Below are positions 1-14,000 of a stretch of 64,000 nucleotides of DNA, in pieces. The notes beneath the pieces are model-generated. The model was not told where the DNA came from and made no database searches. It was given only the letters and a program-made list of their open reading frames with translations. Made by a program: the position numbers and the translations under genes. Position 1 is the stretch's first letter. The number at the start of each line of letters is the position of its first letter. This DNA comes from Endomychus coccineus (taxonomy: Eukaryota; Arthropoda; Insecta; Coleoptera; Endomychidae), in NCBI GenBank assembly GCA_958510875.1, contig OY294067.1, positions 234,588,361 through 234,652,360 on the forward strand, given 5' to 3'.

Positions 1-3000
1 TATGACTCTAATTTATCTCTGGTATCAATTTTTAATGTTATGTGCATATATAGATCTATGATCTAACCTCAAAATTATTTACTATTAATATTTGTTTACA
101 AAGTTATAATCTACAATCTTTCTTTCAGATTTACAGACAGATAATAATACAATGGAGAAATAATAAATAAACTTACGTTTAGTTTATATCCAAGAATATG
201 TTTTAAAATGTAGGCAATGTTCAATTGGCTTGATCTTCTTATTAATTTGATAATTCACTTTAACCGTACACAATTTCTTTGCTATACACAATAAACACAG
301 GTAAACTATTTTGGTTACTTCTTTTGAAATCAGGAACTGTTGAAAATTGTTAACTTAGTTTTATTCTTTTTATTAAAGATACAAAACTCTTTAATGATGT
401 TTGGAACTTTATCGAAGGCTGGCTATCGTTCGATGTTACTTATGAATTGTAGGTTATTGTAACATTTAAACTTTGTTCGGAGACTTGGAACACTACTTGA
501 CTTGTAGAAATTATTTATTTGCTTCGGTTACTTTCAACCTTACGAAGCTACTGGAACACTTGGGTTCACCGATGTTCATCCAATAAACTATGGTTATGGA
601 AACTTTAAGAGTTGCTTGAGTACCTTGACTCTTCAGATGTTGATGGCTAACTAACTTTGCTTGTCTTCAGATGCCTTTTATAGGCCTTCAAAAAGGACGC
701 CAAGTATTTTCAAAAATAACCAATGAGGTGCTTAGTTTACCTATCAAGAATGCTTTGATGATTGTTGCAAACTGACAGAAGTATTACATTGTTACTAGTC
801 TGACGTTTATAAAATCGCCTCGACCAATCAGAATTTAGTATTCTATAAATTTTGAATTATTGGAGATTTTCAACTTATTTTAAATGATGATGATTCCTTC
901 TTTTTAAATTCATATTGCCTACATTTTTCCACACACTTTGATATAAGATAACCTATGATTAGGTTATTATTAATATGATTATTCCAATAATTATTATAAA
1001 TTTGGCAGTTGTCATTCTTAAAAACTAATACATAATATAATATATCAATAACATTTCTTTAACATTATATAACTCAAATTTACTAATCCTAACTCATATC
1101 TATAACATTTTTCAATAGTTTGTGCTATCTCATGATAGTTTTTGTAATCATTTTAATTATGATTTCTGCCTTCGTAACACTGTACGTTTATTCACTTTCA
1201 CTGAAGTTCTTGTTTTACACTTCTAATTCTAATTACATTGTTGTTTATTATGTTTTACATTGTTTATTATATTATACTAACTATTATTTAACTTTCAATA
1301 TTGTTTTTAATTCCATATAATATCTTTTTATTGATCTTTTCTGATTTTCAATGTTCGGTAAGCTCTAATTTTATCATTTTTGTTGTTTAGGAAATGAAAT
1401 CATAACAATACATAGGTTATGTATAGGTGTCCAATGGCCCCATGTCTATCAGATCTGGACTACCCAATTTTTTACTAAAATGGACATTCGACTAATGAAT
1501 TCCGAAGCAAAATGATATTTTAGACATCTTTTATAACCAGATCAATTTGAATTTTTTCCTAAAATACATGTATATATATTTATATTGTGAGAGGTGGCAT
1601 GAACCGATTTTAAAAAACCTTGAACCAATGGGTTCCTCTGACACCCAGAATAAAAGGGTATCAATCCCAAACCTGAGTCAAATCTCTAAGTATGTTGTTT
1701 GGGCCATCAATACGAACATTTTGAGCCGGGTCCCGTTGACGAGCGCGAAAATTGCAAAAAAAATCATAACTGCCCTCCACTATTAGTATCGTAGTTCTGA
1801 TAGTTTTGAGTTGTACTTTGTTTCGAAATGACATTTACAGAAACTTCAGTTTTGAGTTCAATTTTGTCCTGGAGCTAGACATTTCCATTTTCGTTAATGC
1901 ATGTGATAAATGTTGTTGGTCATTGTAATCAATTTCTGCCCAATCGGTAAATATCCTGGTAAATCAAGGTGGATAATCCTCATAACATTATGGATGTGCA
2001 TCCAAAATATGGAAAAAGTAGATAGATTCCCAACAAAACCGATTATATTAGAATAAAGTCAATTCACCAGCACATTAATTCTACATTATTACAAGAGAAA
2101 GAAAAATGTCAGAATTACGAGATTACCTGAAACGACATTTCTTTTTTCCAGCTTAAGCATATCTAATTCTCCCATTTAATGTGAATCGAATGTCATTTGA
2201 ATCAATTATATTTATCAAAATCAATATTATGAATAAGACTGCTACTTATTAACAGTAGAACTAATATTGTATTGAATTTCTATCACGTTACGGACAATTC
2301 ATTTTTGTTCTTTTTAAAACACAGTGTTGGTTATTTTAAATTAATTCATTTATTCCTTTGTTGGCCTCAACGAATCGCAATAAGAATAATTAACATTGTA
2401 AATTATCCAGTTCAGTGATTTAAATCGCATGTGCTGCTACTGGTTGAGACTCAAATTGAAATGAAACCCGAAGTGAAAGGAATTTAATGAAATTACGTTT
2501 GATATTTCGAAATCATTTCAACTATTAATTGAGTTTTTTTTCTAAAACAGAAGCTCAGCTGGTATGTGTTGTTTGAAACCAGTAATCGTACCCAAAGTCA
2601 GTCATAAATTAAATAATTCATAATTGGTTTTCAACTTTGTAATTAAATGTCATGGCGTGGAAAACATGATTTATGTTAGATTCATATGTGGCGGGACCCA
2701 GGTCCATCCTACCTTGATGCTGTAAACAAACAAGTGATGATCGTTATCGCAAGACACACGCACGCGGCATACTCTTTTTCAACGTCTTACCAAATGAAAC
2801 TTGAAGAAAGCATTGTAAGCGCTCAAAATATGAAATCTATATTTCTATTCTGCATGTTCCATGACCGCTGGAAGCTAGGTAAATACAAGAAAAACAATAT
2901 GTTTGTTTGACTGTATTTGTGTGTGTTAGGGAATGTTATATACCCAGAGCAGTAATGGGGCAAACTAGAAATATAAAGACAGCAGCTATTTGACAATGTA

Positions 3001-3600
3001 TGCCAAATTCTCTAAAATATCTGTACATCATATCGATCATATGTTTTTATTATTGGTTGATATTCCCTGCCTTGCAGCTAAGTCAGGCTTTGTCACAAGC
3101 TAAAATAAGTTTGTCTCAAATATTTGGAATCATAATGTTGGATCGATTGCAGTTATTACCAAAAGTAAAAACTTCCAATGTGATTGATATGAATGTACAA
3201 TGTTCTTTCTACTAAAATATTCCAAAGGATCCTTCAATTATTCGAAAACAAAAATAATCACCGTTCCATTTACTGATTGCAACTCTGGAGTTTTATATCC
3301 CAAAGGTAGACAAGAACCTAAGAGAAAATTAAGAACCATCTAATCATTTCAATCAGAATTCAGTAACAGAATTTATTGACGAGAAAATCACTGGAATGAT
3401 TCTATAGTTTCGCCTTTTATAATGTATAAATTTACTCAAAATTAGTAACAGAATGTGAATAAAATACTATAATAACTATATATATCAACTCTTCCTGAGG
3501 ATGGTTGTATTATTGTTGATATGAACTGTAACTTTGTGCACTTGCCCAGTTTGCAAGTTACTTAATGATTTGATATAAATGTTTAGTTGGCTTATTCATA
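1..3600. other. AT-rich DNA without recognisable gene
   Basis: I see no supported gene here. Open frames at 1120-1320 (low-complexity, Leu/Tyr/Ile/Val-rich), 1547-1786, 2686-2910 and 3000-3215 are short, resemble no family I know and have the base bias of their surroundings. A slightly richer patch lies at 2686-2800. The stretch may hold old decayed repeats, but no clear terminal inverted repeats or tandem arrays are visible. Confidence 0.6.
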
Positions 3601-3631
3601 CTGAGTTTATATCTCCTGATTTATTAAATCG

Positions 3632-3666
3632 TATGCGCATTTCCCCAGCTACGCTAGTATCATCAG
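3632..3666 (-). ncRNA. Hammerhead-like relic (weak)
   Basis: On the reverse strand the order is CTGATGA (3660-3666), a possible stem CTAGC/GCTGG closed by GTA, then GGAAA, then a self-complementary ATGCGCAT followed by A. This is the hammerhead core order, with the same very short palindromic stem III as the better motifs in the window. However, the flanks CTCT and CGAT do not pair as stem I and there are extra bases beside stem II. It is either a decayed ribozyme or chance. Confidence 0.25.
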
Positions 3667-3738
3667 AGAGAATTTATTTCTCTTAGTCAAATAAACCAAT
3701 TTTGTCGCTAATTGGTTTGAAATACGTTCTTCATATCT

Positions 3739-4320
3739 CTATTGTTACATTGGTTCCGGTTGGTGTCACCACCTGGTGCACTCAAGCAGTCTAACTTTCA
3801 CGGTAACTTTTATGAAGTTCGAGAAATCTATCAGTCAATGCCGTACATTGTTTTAGAGGAACATCTACTCATAAATGACATGACATGTTTTGCTCTTCCT
3901 ACCATGCTGTAGTGTGATTATGAATATCTCCAGCAAAGATCGTTCAGTTACATGGCAGGCATCCTCATTCTACTGATGAGCTCCATAAGAGCGAAACAGC
4001 TGTCTAGAACTATTAGCTTACGTTTATGATTTATCTAGAGTAGAGACAACATTGTTCTTTGGAGAAAGTCGATAAGAAATGAATGAATATATTCATTTAT
4101 TTTCCTATTGTTACATTGTTTCGGTTTCGTGTCACCATCTGGTGCACTAGAGTAGTCTACATTTCCCCATAACTTTTCGAGTTAAAGTTCAAGTAATCTA
4201 TCAGTGAATGTCGTACATTGTTTGACTTCTTGGTGGGACATCTATTCATAGATGGCGTTTGATATTTTCACTTTTCTACCATTTTTCATGGACTGACATC
4301 ATCAGGGTGGAACCGGAAGT
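3739..4320 (+). repeat. Diverged 366-bp direct duplication (retrozyme-like)
   Basis: The segment starting at 3739 (CTATTGTTACATTG, then GTGTCACCACCTGGTGCACT) recurs at 4105 with substitutions and small indels, an offset of 366 bp. Both units share the phrases ATCTATCAGT, GTACATTGTTT, ACATCTA and CTACCAT. The first unit contains a hammerhead ribozyme at 3968-4009; the second breaks off near 4310 before the equivalent position. A related piece lies at 62664-62850. Tandem units of a few hundred bases with one type I hammerhead per unit are the known arrangement of metazoan retrozymes. That assignment is inference because only one unit here has an intact motif. Confidence 0.6.
3968..4009 (+). ncRNA. 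Type I hammerhead ribozyme motif
   Basis: All core elements are present in order. Stem I is TTCTA (3968-3972) with TAGAA (4005-4009), 5 of 5 pairs. The core CTGATGA is 3973-3979. Stem II is GCTC/GAGC (3980-3983 with 3989-3992) closed by CATAA. GAAA is 3993-3996. Stem III is the self-complementary ACAGCTGT. The cleavage triplet GTC is 4002-4004, so predicted cleavage is 3' of C4004. The two-base-pair stem III is typical of minimal type I motifs in PLEs and retrozymes, which work best as dimers. No coding sequence adjoins it. Confidence 0.78.
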
Positions 4321-4504
4321 TCAGTCAACACTAATTTACACTAGAAATGAAGCCGGAAGTAATGATATTGTATATTCGGAATGTACGTAATGTGCTAAAC
4401 AATGATTTAGTATTTATATAGTAGTCGACTCGTCCGATCTTCCATTATAAGGGATTGACATTTTTATACTTCGAAATATAGCTTTATAGGTATCTTATCA
4501 AAGG

Positions 4505-5715
4505 TCTCCACACGTAGATCGTAAATTTCATTATTTCCAGTGGAAAAATCCAATATGGCGGATATGAATGGGAAAAACTTCAGATTTTTCTGCAACTATA
4601 GCTGTATGGGTATCAACTGAAAGGGCTCGACTTATAGTGTATAAAATTGATAAATGCCGATCTATGAGCTATCAACTGTCGTTCTATGAACTATCTCAAG
4701 TCATAACTATAACACCATCTATTTATCATGGTGGTAGCCATTATATGTGATGAACCACAAACGAGAGAGAAAATGAGGTCGAATAAATGTCTCAGATGCA
4801 CCAGAGGTAATGCATGCTCATTAATATTGAATTAGAACTTTGGAATTCGAAGGATAGTGGTTGATATTCAAAGCTTCCACTTATCGATGCTACCATTAAC
4901 TCGACCGGCGATCATAATTCATGAACTATGACGTCTCCAACCGTTTCAATGCAGCGCTTCAACATTCAGTCACTTTCTCTTTACTAATATTGAAACATAT
5001 AATTAACTCAACCCAATTCATAGTTTACTTGACGACATTTGTTTGACATTTGCTTCAACATTCAGACACATGTGTTTAAATATTCAGACACGTGTTTAAC
5101 ATGTGCTTCAACGTGTTGAACAAGTGTCGTGAAGGTAACTATGAAATGCGCTTGCATAACTATATATGTCTCATTATTAGGAAAGAGCAAGTGAAACGGT
5201 TTGTAACGTCATCGGCAGGCGATCATAGTTAGTGAACTATGATCACTAGTCGATGTCGAGGAAGCATCGATGAGTGGAAGCTCTCAATATCAACCACTAC
5301 AGTCTATCCTTCTGATTTCAAAGTTCTAATTCAATATTAATGAGCATGCAATAAAAATCATTATTTCGGGTGCAACTGAGAAACATTTATTTACCCTCAC
5401 TTTCGGTCCCGTGCGTATTAATACCTACACTACTCCATTTTGAATTGTTGACATATCATTGATTGACCACTTTCCACCTCACATAATGGCTACCACTATG
5501 ACAGGTAGATGGTGTTATAGTTATGCTATGAGACAGTTCATAGAACGATAGTTAACAGTTTATAGATCGGCATGTATCAATGTTGTACTCTACAAGTCCA
5601 TCCCTTTCATTTGATACCGATAAAGTTGCAGAAAAATTTGACGTTTGTCCGATTTGTAACCGCCATATTGGGTTCCTTCCACTGAAAATCATAAAATTCA
5701 CGCCTACTATTAAAA
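4505..5715. repeat. Long imperfect inverted repeat (foldback/MITE-like)
   Basis: The left arm (about 4505-4995) and right arm (about 5190-5715) are reverse complements with moderate divergence. For example, CCAATATGGCGG at 4550 faces its complement near 5670, TGGTGGTAGCCATTAT near 4728 faces 5485, and GCATGCTCATTAATATTGAA near 4810 faces 5330. The centre, with several copies of a TTCAACATTCAGACAC-like phrase, is itself partly palindromic (ATAGTTTACTTGACGAC against GTCGTGAAGGTAACTAT). Short open frames in the arms mirror each other and are by-products. I cannot define exact termini or a target duplication. Confidence 0.75.
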
Positions 5716-7881
5716 AATAAACTAATTCATGTCTCTTTATGGTAATATTATCCATTACAGTTTTGTAGTTTCGATAATCACAATACAATCATTCAAACCT
5801 GTTAAATTTCTATAATGAGAATTTCTGTTTGCTACCAGTTTGTCGTATAATCCCTCAATGGGTTGAACCCTATTAGGTAAAAATCCAATAATCATCTATT
5901 GTCACATTTATTTATTAAACTCGAATTAAATCGAACTCTTAATAGTTAAAGTTTAGAATAGATTTTCATCGCGTAATCGCTGATTCTATTCAATTTATGA
6001 TTCTCAACTGTATACTTCGGGGTTGAAAGGCACCTTCAATTCAAACATTCCGAACAATTCGAAAGGTTATTTGAAAAAATCTCAAATTCACGTGCCCAGG
6101 CCCATCCCAAGAAACAATAAACGTTCAGAGGCTCACTACCGTACATACCTAGGTATGTGTACGGTGATTTACGTAGAACATAAAACAGTCTTAACATCAA
6201 CTTTGTAGCGCGTCAAATGTGGAAGATCTACAGTTCTAATCCTTGGTTACAGTATGTTTCTGCATGCAGTTATTACACGTCTTTCATTTGTTGCATATTT
6301 TTCCACAATTCATTATAGAATTATTTCGGAAAATTCCCTATTGCATTTCAACATTTAGTACGAAAAACTGTAGAAAGATGTTTCTTGTAATATGGCCATT
6401 TAAGTGTAGATTCGACTTATGATTAATGATCTCAGTTGAAGTAATTAGTTAGTTTTATAAATAATTATAAAGATATAAGAATAATTTCGGTTCCTATTTC
6501 TTGTTGTCTAACACATGACTTGTATTTTGAATAAATATATTTATTTTTACATCAGTGTTCGTTGAATATGATAATATATGTAATAGTTTTAAGAATAAAC
6601 ATGTTTCTTTATTACATGCTTGTGCATTGTTAGCACTCGGAACTAGAAATTAAACGTCTAGACCTAAATTCAAAAAGTGAGTTGATGTGTTATATTTTTC
6701 ATAATCTTATGAGCCGAGAGCCAGAGCTGTACCAAAACTTCTGCTTGAAATTTTCGCTGTTGACTCAAAAACTCTCGGACTCGTTCTCGCTATAACTAGT
6801 GTACTCCGTCTCGTATCTTGCTCTTGTCACGCTCACGGGAACCAGAGCGAGACTGAGAAATTCTCGCCCTTATGAGAAGCTACTTGGTAGAACCATACTC
6901 GTAGAAATTTCTGGTGAACCTAAGATGAGATAATTTCACTGAAGATTCAAATGGATACCCTTTTTTCAATATATCTAATGTCAATAATATAGACACCTTT
7001 TTTGTCTAGAATTTTATCATCTCCAGTCTTCATTAATAAGTTCAATTAGCTGCTTTTGGAATTTTAGAAGTAAATTTAGAGTTGATTTCGTACCTTACAT
7101 GTAACATCGTAGGGATGTCCATGTCATAACAATCCAATTTTTTTCTAAAATTATCTACTCATGCTATCTTGTTAAATATAATACACCCTCCCAGCATTGC
7201 GGCAAATATGATAATTTTAGGATATTGTCATAATAAATTATCACTATTTTTATTTTTAGAATATCTCAAACATTATACAATACAACAGATATTGGGTAGC
7301 AATTTTTCAACACTCGGAATTTTTCCATTGGAGAAGCTGATAACATGTCTAGTATCCGCGCGGTTGTAATATTGATATGAACTATCTCCGTGTGTGGTAC
7401 AGGATTAATATAATCAGAATTAAGTCCAGCTCGGGTCCTGGTCTTGGAGACACTACGCTAGGCGGACATAGTAAGCAGCGTAAGCAGTTTCCTGACAGTC
7501 AGAGCTTATCAGATGGTATAATGAGCGGCGAAATGCAACCATTCAGTCGTCGAAGGATGATCGCTCGTTAGCTTGTTGATCTTATGCGTATCCGATTAAA
7601 TTCTAAATTCCTCTCAAAGGATTAAAACTGTATTAACAGAGGCCATAGACATAACTTACAACGCCCCATTTCTTAAAAGAAAACCAAGTTAGACTGCAAC
7701 TAATTTGGTTCTAAATTATGTTGTTTCATCTGATTTATTGCGTTAACCATCATGATATTGCACAAGTTCAATCTTATATTGGAAGAATGTGTAACAAACT
7801 TTTAAATTGTGGAGTGAAAAATATGAGAACAATCATCAATAGTCTGCTTCAAATACCATATACCGTGCGTCCAATGTGAGA
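5716..7881. other. Unassigned AT-rich spacer
   Basis: No gene is supported. A GC-richer patch at 6713-6875 contains GAGCCGAGAGCCAGAGC and, further on, partly complementary CTCTCGGACTCG and GAGCGAGACTGAG phrases, suggesting a small decayed foldback element. The frame 7377-7571 (64 residues) covers another GC-richer patch, but its product resembles nothing I know. Confidence 0.5.
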
Positions 7882-8018
7882 ATGTCATCATGATGATATT
7901 GGAAAGGGTACAGTTTTGGTTACATGAGGAAAAAGTTGTGTAAATAAAAGGTGATTCATATGGAAGAATAAAATATCCAATATCATTTCTCGAAAAAAAA
8001 ACCGTTTCTGAAAACTAA
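7882..8018 (-). repeat. Diverged inverted satellite monomer
   Basis: Read on the reverse strand this stretch matches part of the 314-bp satellite monomer in the same order: the phrases around CCAATATC, AAATATC, CAACTTTTTCC, CTTTCC.ATATCA and ATGATG. The similarity is well below that inside the array. It therefore lies head-to-head with the array that starts 44 bp to the right, and is probably an old monomer from the array edge or from an ancestral element. Confidence 0.6.
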
Positions 8019-8061
8019 CGTTGATAATGGTTGATGACAATGAAAGTGAAATATTGAAGCT

Positions 8062-11000
8062 GATATTCACACATTTATAAAAAGTTGCTTGAAGAAGTGT
8101 CCATTTTGCTCAATCACCGACGGTAATACTAGAAAAGAAAAAATCCATAAATCAAGAAATTTTGTTTTTCTGAGATCGTTTGAAAATCAAAATTGATATT
8201 GGATATTTTATACTCAAATTCCGCAACTTTTTCCCCTCATTCCATCAAAACTGAGTCTATTACTCTTTCCGATATCACCATGATGGACATCCCTATCTTG
8301 AACATACTCTATAATATCATTCACCTGAATTAGAATACGTTACTATAATTAAATCACGAAATTTGTATATCTGGAGATATTCACACATTTATAAAAAGTT
8401 GCTTGAAGAAGTGTTCATTTTGCTCAATCTCCGACGGTAATACTAGGAAAGAAAAAATCCATAAATCAAGAAATTTTGTTTTTCTGAGATCGTTTGAAAA
8501 TCAAAATTGATATTAGATATTTTATACTCAAGTTCCGCAACTTTTTCCCTTCATTCCATCAAAACTGAGTCTATTACTCTTTCCGATATCACCATGATGG
8601 GCATCCCTATCTTGAATATACTCTATAATATCATTCACCTGAATTAGAATACGTTACTATAATTAAATCACGAAATTTGTATATCTGGAGATATTCACAC
8701 ATTTATAAAAAGTTGCTTGAAGAAGTGTTCATTTTGCTCAATCTCCGACGGTAATACTAGGAAAGAAAAAATCCATAAATCAAGAAATTTTGTTTTTCTG
8801 AGATCGTTTGAAAATCAAAATTGATATTGGATATTTTATACTCAAATTCCGCAACTTTTTCCCCTCATTCCATCAAAACTGAGTCTATTTCTCTTTCCGA
8901 TATCACCATGATGGGCATCCCTATCTTGAACATACTCTATAATATCATTCACCTGAATTAGAATACGTTACTATAATTAAATCACGAAATTTGTATATCT
9001 GGAGATATTCACACATTTATAAAAAGTTGCTTGAAGAAGTGTTCATTTTGCTCAATCTCCGACGGTAATACTAGGAAAGAAAAAATCCATAAATCAAGAA
9101 ATTTTGTTTTTCTGAGATCGTTTGAAAATCAAAATTGATATTGGATATTTTATACTCAAATTCCGCAACTTTTTCCCCTCATTCCATCAAAACTGAGTCT
9201 ATTACTCTTTCCGATATCACCATGATGGGCATTCCTATCTTGAACATACTCTATAATATCATTCACCTGAATTAGAATACGTTACTATAATTAAATCACG
9301 AAATTTGTATATCTGGAGATATTCACACATTTATAAAAAGTTGCTTGAAGAAGTATTCATTTTGCTCAATCTCCGACGGTAATACTAGGAAAGAAAAAAT
9401 CCATAAATCAAGAAATTTTGTTTTTCTGAGATCGTTTGAAAATCAAAATTGATATTGGATATTTTATACTCAAATTCCGCAACTTTTTCCCCTCATTCCA
9501 TCAAAACTGAGTCTATTACTCTTTCCGATATCACCATGATGGGCATCCCTATCTTGAACATACTCTATAATATCATTCACCTGAATTAGAATACGTTACT
9601 ATAATTAAATCACGAAATTTGTATATCTGGAGATATTCACACATTTATAAAAAGTTGCTTGAAGAAGTGTTCATTTTGCTCAATCTCCGACGGTAATACT
9701 AGGAAAGAAAAAATCCATAAATCAAGAAATTTTGTTTTTCTGAGATCGTTTGAAAATCAAAATTGATATTGGATATTTTATACTCAAATTCCGCAACTTT
9801 TTCCCCTCATTCCATCGAAACTGAGTCTATTACTCTTTCCGATATCACCATGATGGGCATCCCTATCTTGAACATACTCTATAATATCATTCACCTGAAT
9901 TAGAATATGTTACTATAATTAAATCACGAAATTTGTATATCTGGAGATATTCACACATTTATAAAAAGTTGCTTGAAGAAGTGTTCATTTTGCTCAATCT
10001 CCGACGGTAATACTAGGAAAGAAAAAATCCATAAATCAAGAAATTTTGTTTTTCTGAGATCGTTTGAAAATCAAAATTGATATTGGATATTTTATACTCA
10101 AATTCCGCAACTTTTTCCCCTCATTCCATCAAAACTGAGTCTATTACTCTTTCCGATATCACCATGATGGGCATCCCTATCTTGAACATACTCTATAATA
10201 TCATTCACCTGAATTAGAATATGTTACTATAATTAAATCACGAAATTTGTATATCTGGAGATATTCACACATTTATAAAAAGTTGCTTGAAGAAGTGTTC
10301 ATTTTGCTCAATCTCCGACGGTAATACTAGGAAAGAAAAAATCCATAAATCAAGAAATTTTGTTTTTCTGAGATCGTTTGAAAATCAAAATTGATATTGG
10401 ATATTTTATACTCAAATTCCGCAACTTTTTCCCCTCATTCCATCAAAACTGAGTCTATTACTCTTTCCGATATCACCATGATGGGCATCCCTATCTTGAA
10501 CATACTCTATAATATCATTCACCTGAATTAGAATACGTTACTATAATTAAATCACGAAATTTGTATATCTGGAGATATTCACACATTTATAAAAAGTTGC
10601 TTGATGAAGTGTTCATTTTGCTCAATCTCCGACGGTAATACTAGGAAAGAAAAAATCCATAAATCAAGAAATTTTAGTTTTCTGAGATCGTTTGAAAATC
10701 AAAATTGATATTGGATATTTTATACTTAAGTTCCGCAACTTTTTCCCCTCATTCCATCAAAACTGAGTCTATTACCCTTTCCGATATCACCACGATGGGC
10801 ATCCCTATCTTGAACATACTCTATAATATCATTCACCTGAATTAGAATACGTTAATATAATTAAATCACGAAATTTGTATGTCTGGAGATATTCACACAT
10901 TTATAAAAAGTTGCTTGAAGAAGTGTTCATTTTGCTCAATCTCCGACGGTTATACTAGGAAAGAAAAAATCCATAAATCAAGAAATTTTGTTTTTCTGAG

Positions 11001-14000
11001 ATCGTTTGAAAATCAAAATTGATATTGGATATTTTATACTCAAATTCCGCAACTTTTTCCCCTCATTCCATCAAAACTGAGTCTATTACCCTTTCCGATA
11101 TCACCACGATGGGCATCCCTATCTTGAACATACTCTATAATATCATTCACCTGAATTAGAATACGTTAATATAATTAAATCACGAAATTTGTATATCTGG
11201 AGATATTCACACATTTATAAAAAGTTGCTTGAAGAAGTGTTCATTTTGCTCAATCTCCGACGGTTATACTAGGAAAGAAAAAATCCATAAATCAAGAAAT
11301 TTTGTTTTTCTGAGATCGTTTGAAAATCAAAATTGATATTGGATATTTTATACTCAAATTCCGCAACTTTTTCCCCTCATTCCATCAAAACTGAGTCTAT
11401 TACCCTTTCCGATATCACCACGATGGGCATCCCTATCTTGAACATACTCTATAATATCATTCACCTGAATTAGAATACGTTAATATAATTAAATCACGAA
11501 ATTTGTATATCTGGAGATATTCACACATTTATAAAAAGTTGCTTGAAGAAGTGTTCATTTTGCTCAATCTCCGACGGTTATACTAGGAAAGAAAAAATCC
11601 ATAAATCAAGAAATTTTGTTTTTCTGAGATCGTTTGAAAATCAAAATTGATATTGGATATTTTATACTCAAATTCCGCAACTTTTTCCCCTCATTCCATC
11701 AAAACTGAGTCTATTACCCTTTCCGATATCACCATGATGGGCATCCCTATCTTGAACATACTCTATAATATCATTCACCTGAATTAGAATACGTTAATAT
11801 AATTAAATCACGAAATTTGTATATCTGGAGATATTCACACATTTATAAAAAGTTGCTTGAAGAAGTGTTCATTTTGCTCAATCTCCGACGGTTATACTAG
11901 GAAAGAAAAAATCCGTAAATCAAGAAATTTTGTTTTTCTGAGATCGTTTGAAAATCAAAATTGATATTGGATATTTTATACTCAAATTCCGCAACTTTTT
12001 CCCCTCATTCCATCAAAACTGAGTCTATTACCCTTTCCGATATCACCATGATGGGCATCCCTATCTTGAACATACTCTATAATATCATTCACCTGAATTA
12101 GAATACGTTAATATAATTAAATCACGAAATTTGTTTATCTGGAGATATTCACACATTTATAAAAAGTTGCTTGAAGAAGTGTTCATTTTGCTCAATCTCC
12201 GACGGTTATACTAGGAAAGAAAAAATCCATAAATCAAGAAATTTTAGTTTTCTGAGATCGTTTGGAAATCAAAATTGATATTGGATATTTTATACTCAAA
12301 TTCCGCAACTTTTTCCCCTCATTTCATCAAAACTGAGTCTATTACCCTTTCCGATATCACCACGATGGGCATCCCTATCTTGAACATACTCTATAATATC
12401 ATTCACCTGAATTAGAATACGTTAATATAATTAAATCACGAAATTTGTATATCTGGAGATATTCACACATTTATAAAAAGTTGCTTGAAGAAGTGTTCAT
12501 TTTGCTCAATCTCCGACGGTTATACTAGGAAAGAAAAAATCCATAAATCAAGAAATTTTGTTTTTCTGAGATCGTTTGAAAATCAAAATTGATATTGGAT
12601 ATTTTATACTCAAATTCCGCAACTTTTTCCCCTCATTCCATCAAAACTGAGTCTATTACCCTTTCCGATATCACCATGATGGGCATCCCTATCTTGAACA
12701 TACTCTATAATATCATTCACCTGAATTAGAATACGTTAATATAATTAAATCACGAAATTTGTATATCTGGAGATATTCACACATTTATAAAAAGTTGCTT
12801 GAAGAAGTGTTCATTTTGCTCAATCTCCGACGGTTATACTAGGAAAGAAAAAATCCATAAATCAAGAAATTTTAGTTTTCTGAGATCGTTTGAAAATCAA
12901 AATTGATATTGGATATTTTATACTTAAGTTCCGCAACTTTTTCCCCTCATTCCATCAAAACTGAGTCTATTACCCTTTCCGATATCACCACGATGGGCAT
13001 CCCTATCTTGAACATACTCTATAATATCATTCACCTGAATTAGAATACGTTAATATAATTAAATCACGAAATTTGTATATCTGGAGATATTCACACATTT
13101 ATAAAAAGTTGCTTGAAGAAGTGTTCATTTTGCTCAATCTCCGACGGTTATACTAGGAAAGAAAAAATCCATAAATCAAGAAATTTTGTTTTTCTGAGAT
13201 CGTTTGAAAATCAAAATTGATATTGGATATTTTATACTCAAATTCCGCAACTTTTTCCCCTCATTCCATCAAAACTGAGTCTATTACCCTTTCCGATATC
13301 ACCATGATGGGCATCCCTATCTTGAACATACTCTATAATATCATTCACCTGAATTAGAATACGTTAATATAATTAAATCACGAAATTTGTATATCTGGAG
13401 ATATTCACACATTTATAAAAAGTTGCTTGAAGAAGTGTTCATTTTGCTCAATCTCCGACGGTTATACTAGGAAAGAAAAAATCCATAAATCAAGAAATTT
13501 TGTTTTTCTGAGATCGTTTGAAAATCAAAATTGATATTGGATATTTTATACTCAAATTCCGCAACTTTTTCCCCTCATTCCATCAAAACTGAGTCTATTA
13601 CCCTTTCCGATATCACCATGATGGGCATCCCTATCTTGAACATACTCTATAATATCATTCACCTGAATTAGAATACGTTAATATAATTAAATCACGAAAT
13701 TTGTATATCTGGAGATATTCACACATTTATAAAAAGTTGCTTGAAGAAGTGTTCATTTTGCTCAATCTCCGACGGTTATACTAGGAAAGAAAAAATCCAT
13801 AAATCAAGAAATTTTAGTTTTCTGAGATCGTTTGAAAATCAAAATTGATATTAGATATTTTATACTCAAATTCCGCAACTTTTTCCCCTCATTCCATCAA
13901 AACTGAGTCTATTACCCTTTCCGATATCACCACGATGGGCATCCCTATCTTGAACATACTCTATAATATCATTCACCTGAATTAGAATACGTTAATATAA

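Noticed and set aside
1120..1320. 66-codon membrane-like frame
   Set aside because: Low-complexity AT-rich sequence gives hydrophobic residues by composition alone.
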